A stretch of 64,000 bases of DNA from contig NZ_CP032627.1 of the NCBI RefSeq assembly GCF_003627095.1, positions 1,116,001-1,180,000 of the forward strand, given 5' to 3'. Of the stretch, positions 56,179 through 64,000 are shown piece after piece. The notes beneath the pieces were generated by a model. That model saw only the letters and a list, made by a program, of their open reading frames with translations, searched no databases and was not told the origin of the DNA. Each line of letters opens with the position of its first letter. Position 1 is the stretch's first letter. Made by a program: the position numbers and the translations under genes. The stretch is from Lactococcus allomyrinae. Lineage in GTDB: Bacteria; Bacillota; Bacilli; Lactobacillales; Streptococcaceae.

Positions 56179-56958
56179 ATGATTGAACATACTGAAAATC
56201 CTTTAATTTTTAATACTGCTATTGGCGCTAAAAAGCGAGTGGAGACAATTTTACCTCCGACAAATTATTGCCCTTTTTGCGATGTAGAGCAGCTTACTAA
56301 TATTTTACGAACAGAGCGCAACAAAATTTGGTTGAAGAATAAATTTCCGACGATTGAAAAGGCTTTGATGACTGTGATTATCGAATCTGATAAACATTTA
56401 GGAGATGTTTCTACTTACTCTTTAAGTGAAAATCGGGAAGTTTTTCGTTTCGGTTTTGACTGTTGGGATGAAATGATCAAATCTGGTGATTTTCGCTCTG
56501 TATTGATGTTCAAGAATTTTGGTCCACATTCTGGTGGAACTTTGCGACATCCGCATTTACAAGTGGTTGGATTGCATGAGTTAGATGGCTATGAGCAAAT
56601 CTCTCCTGAACATTTTGAAGGGATCGAAATCAAGAAAAATGGGTTGACTGTGACCTTGTCTACTCGTCCTGTCATGGGCTTTGTTGAGTTTAATGTCATC
56701 ATTTCAGAACTTGAGAATGTTGAAAAACTTGCGGATAGCGTGCATGAAATCACAAGTTATTTGATGACGGACTATATGGATGGTCGATGTGATTCTTATA
56801 ATCTGTTTTTCCATCATTTTAATGGAAAATATATTTGTAAAATTGTTCCTCGTTTTATTACTTCTCCTTATTTTATCGGTTATAAGATTGCTCAGGTCAA
56901 TAAATTAGAAAAACTTGAAGAAATTGCTGATGAGATTAAAATAAGATTGGAAAAATGA
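56179..56958 (+). CDS. DUF4931 protein, HIT/GalT-like fold
   Basis: A 259-residue protein related to galactose-1-phosphate uridylyltransferases and HIT proteins. The N-terminal CPFC (residues 34-37) is a zinc-binding pair and SGGTLRHPHLQVVGL carries the HPHxQ signature of the superfamily. It likely acts on a nucleotide or sugar nucleotide, substrate unknown. The extended -10 six bases before the ATG indicates a leaderless message. A terminator built on CTGACAG/CTGTCAG follows. Family is moderately sure, function not known. Confidence 0.8.
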   Translation: MIEHTENPLIFNTAIGAKKRVETILPPTNYCPFCDVEQLTNILRTERNKIWLKNKFPTIEKALMTVIIESDKHLGDVSTYSLSENREVFRFGFDCWDEMIKSGDFRSVLMFKNFGPHSGGTLRHPHLQVVGLHELDGYEQISPEHFEGIEIKKNGLTVTLSTRPVMGFVEFNVIISELENVEKLADSVHEITSYLMTDYMDGRCDSYNLFFHHFNGKYICKIVPRFITSPYFIGYKIAQVNKLEKLEEIADEIKIRLEK

Positions 56959-56967
56959 GATTGACAG

Positions 56968-56988
56968 TTCTGTCAGTAACTGACAGGA
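56968..56988. repeat. CTGTCAG-TAA-CTGACAG palindrome after the DUF4931 gene
   Basis: A copy of the recurring palindrome just after the stop codon, followed about 45 bases later by a second pair that forms a terminator. Confidence 0.7.
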
Positions 56989-57029
56989 TGTTTATCCACA
57001 TTTTTAAAATTATTATTCAATCGCTTAGG

Positions 57030-57057
57030 ACTGACAGTTTTTTGTCAGTATTTTTTC
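57030..57057 (+). terminator. Terminator of the DUF4931 gene
   Basis: ACTGACA-GTTTTT-TGTCAGTATTTTTT on the plus strand. Confidence 0.8.
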
Positions 57058-57112
57058 TCCGTCAGCACTTGTATAACTAGGGTTTAGAGTCAAAGCACAA
57101 AAAATCAAGTGA

Positions 57113-57254
57113 TATTTTTCAACATTTCTTACCAAGCATATTCACATCTTGGTATAACTGAGTTCGTACGATTAGAAATGAATGAAAAAGATGAACCTCA
57201 CGAGATTTTCTATTTTTCAACATTTCTTGCCAATCGTACTCACATCTTGGTATA
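57113..57254 (+). promoter_or_regulatory. Duplicated promoter of the yfhO-family gene
   Basis: A 44-base direct repeat (57113-57156 and 57211-57254), each with TTxCCA, an 18-base spacer containing TCACATCTTGG, and TATAxx. The second copy has TTGCCA and TATACT ending six bases before the ATG at 57263. The stretch between carries the foldback termini CTGAGTTCGTACGATT and AATCGTACTCACATCTT. Confidence 0.75.
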
Positions 57255-57262
57255 CTATAAAC

Positions 57263-59908
57263 ATGAAGTTTATCAAAAATAATAAATGGGCATTGCTTGC
57301 AAGTTTCATTCTTCCACTTCTATTAGTGGCAGTGGGTCTTGCTATGACTGGAATTTACTGGGGCAGTGGCAGGTCTATTTTGGCTGGAGATGCTTATCAT
57401 CAGTATGTCGCCATTCATTCTCTTTATCGAAATATTCTACATTCTGGCGGTACGCAGGGATTTTTATATACCTTCACAAGTGGGCTAGGATTAAATCTTT
57501 ATGCTTTTTCCGCTTATTATATGGGGAGTTTTTTCATGCCCCTCACATTTTTCTTTAATGTTCATAATATGCCAGATGCTTTATATCTGATTACCCTTTT
57601 AAAATTTGGTTTTATTGGTTTGTCAGCTTTTGTTAGTTTCAAAAATATGTATAAAAAGCTGTCAATAATGATGGTAGTTGCTGTCAGCACTTCTTTTGCA
57701 CTGATGAGTTTTTTAACTTCACAACTTGAAATTATCATGTGGCTTGACGTTTTCATCTTACTCCCTCTAGTCATTTGGGGATTACATCGAATGATGGATA
57801 CTGGTCATCGGTGGTTATATTTTGTCACACTTCTCATTTTATTCATTCAAAATTATTATTTTGGATTTATGGTTGCGCTCTTCCTTGTTCTTTATTTCTT
57901 GGCTCGAAACCTAGCAAAGTGGTCTTGGAAAAAGACCTTTGATTTTGTGATTACATCAGGATTAGCAGGCTTTTCTAGTCTTATCATGTTACTGCCAATG
58001 TATCTTGATTTAAAGGCAAATAATTCTGATGCGTTATCAGTGCTGACAGGAACTTTCACAGACAATTCTCATCCATTAGACATTTTTGCTAAGAACTTTG
58101 TTGGCTCTTATGATACGACTCAATTTTCTGCTGTACCAATGATTTACGTTGGTATGATGCCATTTGCGCTTGCTATTCTCTTCTTTTTTACGCGTTCAGT
58201 GCGGTTTAAAACAAAGCTGGCTTATCTTGGAATTCTTGTATTCCTTATTGCTTCTTTTTACTTACAAGTTTTAGATTTATTTTGGCAAGGGATGCATTCT
58301 CCCAATATGTTTTTGCACAGATATGCCTTTTTGTTTAGTCTGATTATTGTATTGATGGCTTTAGAAAGCCTTGTCAGATGGCATGAATTTAAAACTTGGT
58401 GCATTATTTTACTGACAGCTTTTCTGTCAGTAGGATTTCTTGCCACAGTTATGTTTGGCAACTATAAATACCTTGAATCCAGTCCTGTCCTTTTGACTTT
58501 TCTCTTTGGATTAGCCTATTTCATCTTATCTATGAGTTCCATTAGAAATTGGATTCCCTCTCATCTGTTTGTTATTATTCTCTCAATTTTTATGATTATT
58601 GAAAGTGGTATTAACAGTTTATATCAGATTCAAGGTGTTCAAAAAGAATGGAATTTCGCCAGTCGCGAATACTACAATACTCAGGTCAAACTCCTCAGTC
58701 CGATTGCTAAAGAAATCCAGAATCTGACTGGAACAACATTTGCCAGAGCAGATAACACAACACCAGACACCGCTAATGATGGCATGAAGTATGGATTTAA
58801 TGCCATCTCACAATTTTCATCAGTGCGAAATAGCAATTCTAGTAGAGTCATGCGGGAACTCGGTTTTCACACTGATGATACTTTTTTAAACCTACGCTAC
58901 CCTGGTAACACGCTCTTAATGGATTCTCTGTTCGGTGTCGCTTATAACATCAATCAATTTCAGCCCGATAAATATGGATTTTCTCTTGTGTCTACTGACA
59001 AAAACCTGTCGTCACTGACAAAGAATCGTTTGGTACAAAGTCTTGGAATTTTCGTCCCAGGCGGTTTTAAAAATGCTCAACTTTCAACTTCCGATCAGAC
59101 ATCAGACATTATAAAAAATCAAACCAACTTTCTGTCAGCACTGACAAAAACAAAATCACCTATTTTTAAAGAATTTTACACGACAAGTGAGCATACAGAT
59201 GATAAAATCACAGGATATAGTAACTCAGTCACGCTGACGCGCAAGAAAACATCAACTGTAACAGACGTCTCGGTCACTTATGGCATTACTGCACCCGCTC
59301 ATAGTCAAATTTATCTGTCCGTTCCAAATATCAGCTATATCAGTGACTCCGCGACAAATACAATGATTAGCGTCAGCTCAAGTAGTCAAGGTGTAACACA
59401 TTCTTTGGCAAATTATTACGTTGGCACAAATGATACTGGTCGCTTTTTTAATCTAGGTGCTTTCTCAAATGCTACTCCCCTCAAAGTGACGCTTTCATTC
59501 CCAGAAAATTCACAAGTGAGCTTTGATACAACATCATTTTGGAGCTTAAATACACAACTCTACACAACCGAAATGAATAAACTAAGAGCACATAGCCCAC
59601 AAGTACAACTCATCAAAAATGGTGCAAAATTAGCTTATTCTGAAAAAGAAACTGGTGATATCTTCCTTACCGTTCCTTATGATAAAGGTTGGAGTGCCCA
59701 GATTGACGGTAAAACAATCAGTATCACCAGAGCGCAAAATGGCTTCAGCAAAGTCCATGTTCCCGCCGGAACACATACCTTGACTTTGCACTTTTTCCCA
59801 CAAGGCTTGAAAGTAGGTATTATTTGCTTTATCAGCGGAATTTTGTTATTTATAACATATGACCATATTGCTAAGAAAAGCAGAAAATCAGGAGGTTCAA
59901 AAAGATGA
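57263..59908 (+). CDS. YfhO-family multi-helix membrane protein
   Basis: An 881-residue GT-C-like membrane protein. YfhO proteins take part in glycosylating lipoteichoic acid or other surface polymers with undecaprenyl-linked sugars. The N-terminal half has about 12 helices, with the early loop GDAYHQYV and FTSGLGLNLYA typical of the family; the second half is mostly extracellular, with a final helix and RKSGGSKR tail. The ATG at 57263 is chosen over one 27 codons upstream because the promoter -10 lies at 57251-57256; the message would then be leaderless. A 51-residue gene overlaps the stop by four bases. Carries CTGTCAG/CTGACAG words at 58036, about 58420 and 59132. Confidence 0.88.
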   Translation: MKFIKNNKWALLASFILPLLLVAVGLAMTGIYWGSGRSILAGDAYHQYVAIHSLYRNILHSGGTQGFLYTFTSGLGLNLYAFSAYYMGSFFMPLTFFFNVHNMPDALYLITLLKFGFIGLSAFVSFKNMYKKLSIMMVVAVSTSFALMSFLTSQLEIIMWLDVFILLPLVIWGLHRMMDTGHRWLYFVTLLILFIQNYYFGFMVALFLVLYFLARNLAKWSWKKTFDFVITSGLAGFSSLIMLLPMYLDLKANNSDALSVLTGTFTDNSHPLDIFAKNFVGSYDTTQFSAVPMIYVGMMPFALAILFFFTRSVRFKTKLAYLGILVFLIASFYLQVLDLFWQGMHSPNMFLHRYAFLFSLIIVLMALESLVRWHEFKTWCIILLTAFLSVGFLATVMFGNYKYLESSPVLLTFLFGLAYFILSMSSIRNWIPSHLFVIILSIFMIIESGINSLYQIQGVQKEWNFASREYYNTQVKLLSPIAKEIQNLTGTTFARADNTTPDTANDGMKYGFNAISQFSSVRNSNSSRVMRELGFHTDDTFLNLRYPGNTLLMDSLFGVAYNINQFQPDKYGFSLVSTDKNLSSLTKNRLVQSLGIFVPGGFKNAQLSTSDQTSDIIKNQTNFLSALTKTKSPIFKEFYTTSEHTDDKITGYSNSVTLTRKKTSTVTDVSVTYGITAPAHSQIYLSVPNISYISDSATNTMISVSSSSQGVTHSLANYYVGTNDTGRFFNLGAFSNATPLKVTLSFPENSQVSFDTTSFWSLNTQLYTTEMNKLRAHSPQVQLIKNGAKLAYSEKETGDIFLTVPYDKGWSAQIDGKTISITRAQNGFSKVHVPAGTHTLTLHFFPQGLKVGIICFISGILLFITYDHIAKKSRKSGGSKR

Positions 59909-60060
59909 AAACTAAATCACTCATCCCAGCCGTACTCGGCATCTGTGTTGCTCTCGCTATCCCTGTAAGTTACTCATTAAAAACCAAGTTTATTGAAGTT
60001 AAATTCAGTAAAGGCGGGTTATTGAATCCAGAATTATACAATAAGAAAAGTGTTGATTAA
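59905..60060 (+). CDS. Small membrane or secreted peptide, 51 residues, coupled to yfhO
   Basis: Overlaps the yfhO stop (ATGA) and has AGGAGG eight bases upstream, so translation is very likely. It begins MKTKSLIPAVLGICVALAIP, a single hydrophobic helix or signal anchor, and ends NPELYNKKSVD. The sequence is not recognised. The stop codon is in a palindrome that also holds the stop of the convergent copA, so both proteins end in Lys-Ser-Val-Asp. Probably a partner of the YfhO protein. Confidence 0.75.
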   Translation: MKTKSLIPAVLGICVALAIPVSYSLKTKFIEVKFSKGGLLNPELYNKKSVD

Positions 60061-60072
60061 TCAACACTTTTT
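60047..60072. terminator. Palindromic terminator shared by convergent genes
   Basis: AAAAGTGTTGAT-TA-ATCAACACTTTT, a perfect palindrome including both stop codons (small peptide on plus, copA on minus). Confidence 0.85.
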
Positions 60073-62251
60073 ATTTTTACTTTAGTCAGTAACAATGAAT
60101 TCAAAATCACAGAAACAGAGGATAAACTCATTGCAGCGGCCGCAATCATTGGATTTAACAAACCAAAAGCCGCCAGTGGAATTCCAATAATATTATAGAC
60201 AAAAGCCCAAAAATAATTTTGCTTAATCTTCATCATCGTTCTTTTTGACACTTCAAAAAATGATAACAATTTGTGAAGTTGACCACCAATAACTGTCACA
60301 TCTCCTGCTTTCATCGCAATGTCAGATCCTGTAGCCATCGCCAGCCCAATAGTTGCCGAAGATAGCGCAATCGCGTCATTGATTCCATCACCAACCATCA
60401 TAGATTGTGGTGTTTTTTGCACGATCTCTGCTTTTTGTTCTGGTGACAATCCTGCGCTCACTTCATCAAGTTTTACAATTTCTTGAATTTTACGAGCTGA
60501 CACTTTGTTATCCCTGTCAGCATCACCGTTCTTAATCCTTGCTTGCGAAGTCTATCAATGACAGCTACACTCTCTGCTTTTACAGTGGAGGCAAATGTTG
60601 CAACAGCAAGCAGCTGCGTTTCATTCGCTAGATAAATCACTGTATCCTCCGTTTCAAAAGGAATTGTCAAATTCAAATCATTTATTAACTTATCGTTACC
60701 TGCAAAATATTTTTGACCATCAATTTCTGCTGACAAACCTCGTCCAGCGATTTCTGTCAGTGCTGACAACTCGTACAATTCTCCGTCAAATTGAATGGAT
60801 TGTGCTAATGGATGATTAGAATGCGCTTCAAGACTTGCAAGGATTTTAAAAGCATCACTACCATTCAAATCTCCAGAAAATTTACTGACGAAAGCTTTTG
60901 ATTTTCTGTCAACGTTGACAAAACTTTTGTCAACAGCTGATTGTACTCTAAAATCAGTTAATTCAAAATCTCCAGTCGTAATTGTACCCGTTTTATCAAA
61001 AAACACCGTTCCAATCATTCCTGCAAGCTCCAAAGCATTTGTATTTTTTATCAATAAACCATTCTTAGCCGCCAAGCCCGTCCCAGAAATAATCGCTGTT
61101 GGAGTCGCTAACCCCAAAGCACATGGACACGCAATCACCAACACCGCTACCGAATGCATAATCGCTGTCAACAACACTCCACCTATCAGCCAAGTTGCGA
61201 TAAAAGTCACCAGAGCAATTCCAAGTACAATTGGCACAAAAATTCCCGAAATTTTATCCGCCAATTTTTGAATATTTGGTTTAGAACCTTGTGCCTCGCT
61301 CATCATCTCTACCATTCGAGAGATTGTCGAATCATTCAAATCATGCACAACAACAGCTTTAATCTCACCATCCAGATTAATTGCGCCTTCAAAAAGTACA
61401 TCATCATCTGCTTTCACAACAGGCAATGACTCCCCCGTCAAATGACTTTCATCAAAAGAAGCTTTACCCGATAAAATCATTGCATCCAGTGGCACTTTCT
61501 CACCTGGAAGTATTTTGATAACATCACCAGTTTTGACCTGCTCAATTTCAAGGTCTCCATCCATCGTATGCACCAGTTTTGAACGGGTAGACATCAACCC
61601 AGTGATAGCAGAACTTGTTTTTTCTTTAGCATTTTGCTCAAGGAGTTTTCCCATCACCACTAAAGTAATAATTACCATCGAAGACTCAAAGTTCAACGCA
61701 TTTTTCTGTCCCATAAAGACAGCCAAAATCAAACTTGAAAAATAAGCAACAGATGTTCCTAACGCAACCAAAACATCCATATTTGCTGACTTATTTCGTA
61801 GAGCATGATAGGCGCCTACATAAAAACGACTTCCCACAACAAATTGCACAGGTGTAGCCAAAATCAACTGTAACACCGGATTATGCAAAAACATGACCCA
61901 AGCCAAATCATGAAGTCCAAATATTGAAGCAAACATTGCAATCACCAGTGGTAAAGTCAAAACCACTGCTCCCCAAAAAGAATAACGCAGATTTCTCGCT
62001 TTTCTAGCCACCTCTTGAGCAATTTTTTCCTGATGCGCTTTATCATTTACAATCGCCCCATATCCAGCTTTTTCAACCAAAGCAATGATTTCTGCATCAG
62101 ACATCGATTCATCCGAAACCACTTTTGCTTTCTCTGTTGCCAAATTTACTGTCGCCTCAGTAACTTTCTCTGAAGCATTCAACGCTTTTGAAACTGTGTT
62201 AACACAATTTGCACAAGTCATTCCTGTAATAACAAAACTCTGACTTCTCAT
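60057..62251 (-). pseudogene. copA: Copper-transporting P1B ATPase CopA, frameshifted
   Basis: CopA exports Cu(I). Reading from 62251: one HMA domain (GMTCANCVNTVSKAL), LTGESLPVV, CPC motif VIACPCALGLATPTA, DKTGTITTGDF, then VMLTG, where the frame leaves the family sequence and stops after about 12 codons. The second frame supplies VSARKIQEIVKLDEVSAGL, VGDGINDAIALSSATIG and the last two helices down to 60057. One extra G in the GGG at 60512-60514 gives the conserved TGDNKVSA and a 731-residue protein. So either copA is inactive here, or this is a sequence error. A programmed slip is unlikely at this site. It has its own cop-box promoter about 370 bases upstream and an unusually long leader. 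Confidence 0.88.
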
Positions 62252-62610
62252 CTCATAAACCTGAATTCAAACCACTTTACATCAATAAGATAAGTGAATC
62301 CAAACCCCTTCCTTTAAATCTTTTTATCACTCAAGCACATAGACACCGCCAACTTCATTGCAATGCTATTTGACGATTTATGTAAACCATTTTCGCACCC
62401 ATCGCTACACTTCAAGAAAATCAATGATTTTCTCAACATCTTAAAGCAGTAACTTCAAAATCCATCTCATCATAATTTTTGAAAAAATTAAAGATGAACT
62501 ATTATAAAAATCAAGAACAAATTGACATCACAACTTCGCTTCACGCCATGACATACCAAGTATGATTAGTATCCTATCATCCCAAAATTCTAAAATGGAC
62601 AAATACTACA
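62252..62610 (-). other. Long untranslated leader between the cop promoter and copA
   Basis: About 350 bases without a convincing reading frame. One hairpin is obvious: GAAAATCA-ATGATTTTC (about 62419-62435). In related species copZ and copA are adjacent, so this stretch is extra. Confidence 0.5.
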
Positions 62611-62616
62611 CCTTAT

Positions 62617-62645
62617 AGTTTACAATTGTAAACGAATTTTGTCAA
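62617..62645 (-). promoter_or_regulatory. copA promoter with cop box
   Basis: Minus strand TTGACA, 17-base spacer, TAAACT; cop box TACAATTGTA at 62621-62630. Confidence 0.88.
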
Positions 62646-62655
62646 GTATTAATAC

Positions 62656-62692
62656 AAAAAATCATCTTCATTAAAATAATGAAGATGATTTT
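62656..62692 (-). terminator. Terminator after copZ
   Basis: AAAAATCATCTTCATTA-AAA-TAATGAAGATGATTTTG between copZ and the copA promoter, so copR-copZ and copA are separate transcription units. Confidence 0.82.
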
Positions 62693-62809
62693 GTTATTAT
62701 CGAGCGAAACTAGATTTTGGGGATTATTTCATTCCAACTATTTTAACAAACTTGCTCTCCCCACAAATTAATTGACTTCCTAATCCTAAGAAAAATCAAA
62801 CATAAATTA

Positions 62810-63019
62810 TTATAAATTTACTTTATAACCTGCTTCAGTTACTGCAGCGCTCATTGCTTCAAGGGTTGCAGGAGTATCAAATTTCACCAAAGCTTCATTT
62901 TTCTTTAAAGAAACCTTTGCTTTTGCCACTCCCTCAACTGATTCCAATGCTTTGGTTACGTGCATTACACAATGTTCACAAGTCATACCTTCAATTTTCA
63001 ATGTTTCTTTCATCGTCAT
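62810..63019 (-). CDS. copZ: Copper chaperone CopZ
   Basis: A 69-residue heavy-metal-associated protein that carries Cu(I) to CopA and CopR. IEGMTCEHCVMHVTKALE holds the CXXC; the beta-alpha-beta-beta-alpha-beta fold fits the rest. GAGAGAAG precedes the ATG. It follows copR after 77 bases and is separated from copA by a terminator and a second promoter. Confidence 0.95.
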   Translation of the reverse strand: MTMKETLKIEGMTCEHCVMHVTKALESVEGVAKAKVSLKKNEALVKFDTPATLEAMSAAVTEAGYKVNL

Positions 63020-63096
63020 AATTTACTTCTCTCTTCTAATTATTAACCGGCTATCTTATCTTTCCAAACACACACTCACTGATAATTCTATAATTA

Positions 63097-63558
63097 TCAT
63101 ACAGCAATTTGTTCATGTTCATGTTCATGTCTACAAGCGCAAGTTCCCGTTGTTTCCAAGCAGTTACAGTGCTTAATATCTACAACTTCTTTGGCCTCAA
63201 GTGCTGTTTTCAGCAACTCAACATCTTGGGCAGTTAAAGTTGACTTTTCAATCATATCTTTTAACACATTCACATGTTTCGTAGCACAAACTTTTTCCAA
63301 AAGCCCATCTGCCATAAGATTGATTGCTGTACACTCTTCCATCAAAGGTCTATAAACAAACTTACGTCCCTCTTTCTCGGTACTCAGCATTTCTTTTTTT
63401 ACTAAGCGACCAAGCAAAGTTTTTACTGTTGCAATAGACCAATCTAAGTCTTGCGGAATTTGTCTATAAATCTCATCGACCCTTGCTTCCTCCAAAGACC
63501 AAATCACACGCATCACAATCAATTCTGCATTGGATACATTAAATTCTACGTCATTCAT
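63097..63558 (-). CDS. copR: Copper-responsive repressor CopR (CopY family)
   Basis: A BlaI/MecI-type winged-helix repressor that binds cop boxes and leaves DNA when Cu(I) displaces Zn(II). HTH at about residues 5-75 (VSNAELIVMRVIWSLEEARV ... SIATVKTLLGRLVKKEML). The metal site is CNC-x6-CAC near the C-terminus followed by RHEHEHE; the usual spacing is CxC-x4-CxC, so this one has two extra residues, and a His-rich tail. The start at 63558 (MNDVEFNVS) is chosen because AAAGGAG lies nine bases upstream. Its promoter carries a cop box, so it is autoregulated. Confidence 0.93.
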   Translation of the reverse strand: MNDVEFNVSNAELIVMRVIWSLEEARVDEIYRQIPQDLDWSIATVKTLLGRLVKKEMLSTEKEGRKFVYRPLMEECTAINLMADGLLEKVCATKHVNVLKDMIEKSTLTAQDVELLKTALEAKEVVDIKHCNCLETTGTCACRHEHEHEQIAV

Positions 63559-63852
63559 TTTGGCTCTCCTTTCCTGCAAGAGCTGAGTTCAACTCTATTA
63601 TTATATTCTACTAAATTTTCTTTACCTTTGATAAAAAATCAAAAATAATGAATCACGTGATGTAAAACACATCATTTTAGAGTCAATTTACAATTGATTT
63701 GATTAAAATATAACTCCAAATTGACAGTGAATCAAAAACTTTAATGACCATAATATCTCAGCTTCAGGCACTAATAATAAAATCTTATAGGATATCTAAA
63801 GCAGAACTACTATAAAAATTGAACTCAATTCTATTTTCATTTTTATAGTACA

Positions 63853-63881
63853 AGTTTACAATTGTAAACAAAAAAAGTCAA
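63853..63881 (-). promoter_or_regulatory. copR-copZ promoter with cop box
   Basis: Minus strand TTGACT, 17-base spacer, TAAACT; cop box TACAATTGTA at 63857-63866. A half-matching TACAATTGAT lies at 63689-63698, and a hairpin (CTATAAAAAT...ATTTTTATAG, about 63809-63849) lies in the leader. The remaining 63882-64000 shows no gene. Confidence 0.85.
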
Positions 63882-64000
63882 GTAATATCTCTCATTATCA
63901 ATAAAATCAATATCATCTATTCATATGGCAACGACTCAACATTACGACATACCCACTAACTCTCTTCAATTCATGCTAGCTCACTCAAAACAATAGGATG

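Noticed and set aside
57182-57262. Upstream ATG at 57182 as the start of the YfhO protein
   Set aside because: It would add 27 non-family residues, and the promoter directly before 57263 lies inside that stretch.
60500-60530. Programmed frameshift in copA
   Set aside because: The known CopA(Z) slip in E. coli lies near the first metal-binding domain. Here the break is in the catalytic TGDN motif, without a slippery heptamer, and would remove the essential hinge; mutation or sequence error is simpler.
63689-63698. Second cop box upstream of copR (TACAATTGAT)
   Set aside because: Only one half fits the consensus and it is not placed in a promoter like the other three sites.
63924-63998. Short plus-strand frame MATTQHYD... 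near the window end
   Set aside because: Only 23 codons, no ribosome site, no recognisable sequence.

Overview
This looks like a chromosomal segment of a low-GC Firmicute of the Streptococcaceae, most likely a Lactococcus. The basis is synteny and gene content: a split folD-xseA-xseB / ispA-tlyA-argR-recN cluster, acpS-alr, pepV, Spx paralogues, copR-copZ/copA/copB with TACANNTGTA cop boxes, and many extended -10 (TGN TATAAT) promoters. Species cannot be fixed from the window. No tRNA, rRNA, CRISPR, integrase or transposase gene was seen.

Layout. 0-7.3 kb: start of rsmH, two DUF805 membrane proteins, then recN, argR, tlyA, two GNAT acetyltransferases and ispA (all minus strand). 7.4-24.2 kb: an accessory block wedged between ispA and xseB, which normally adjoin. 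It holds a frameshifted EamA transporter, a LysR regulator, glycerate kinase, two GH38 alpha-mannosidases (one very like MngB), two fructose-type PTS EIIABC permeases, a GH13_18 phosphorylase resembling glucosylglycerate phosphorylase, and two RpiR regulators. Much of this block is visibly GC-richer than its surroundings. Together the genes predict uptake and breakdown of 2-O-mannosylglycerate and possibly mannosylglucosylglycerate to Man-6-P, Glc-1-P and glycerate, with glycerate entering glycolysis through glycerate kinase. 24.2-27.4 kb: xseB, xseA, two small membrane proteins, folD. 27.6-35.5 kb: copB, a disulfide-reductase-like flavoprotein, Spx, alr, acpS, pepV and an Spx-like protein without the CXXC switch.

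35.6-47.7 kb is a second accessory locus, all minus strand: a serine-rich LPXTG adhesin with a KxYKxGKxW-like signal and 447-bp MucBP-type repeats, a coiled-coil protein, a ParM-like actin homologue, a MucBP-type protein with neither signal peptide nor anchor, two protein O-glycosyltransferases of the SdgA/SdgB/GtfA kind, and a double-HTH protein. An actin/coiled-coil pair inside an adhesin-glycosylation locus is the most unusual gene arrangement here. 47.7-48.7 kb is gene-poor with strong hairpins. 49-60 kb: YjdI/YjdJ, mutY, uvrC, rpsA, mnmA, a DUF4931 protein, a YfhO-family membrane protein and a 51-codon membrane peptide. 60-63.9 kb: copA (frameshifted), copZ, copR.

Cross-cutting signals: (i) at least seven genes have an extended -10 only 6-8 bases before the ATG and no Shine-Dalgarno, so their mRNAs should be leaderless or nearly so; (ii) a foldback repeat family sits immediately upstream of start codons; (iii) the palindrome CTGTCAG-NN-CTGACAG recurs inside genes and in terminators; (iv) four genes (EamA, adhesin, MucBP protein, copA) are each broken by the loss of exactly one base, three of them in G runs.
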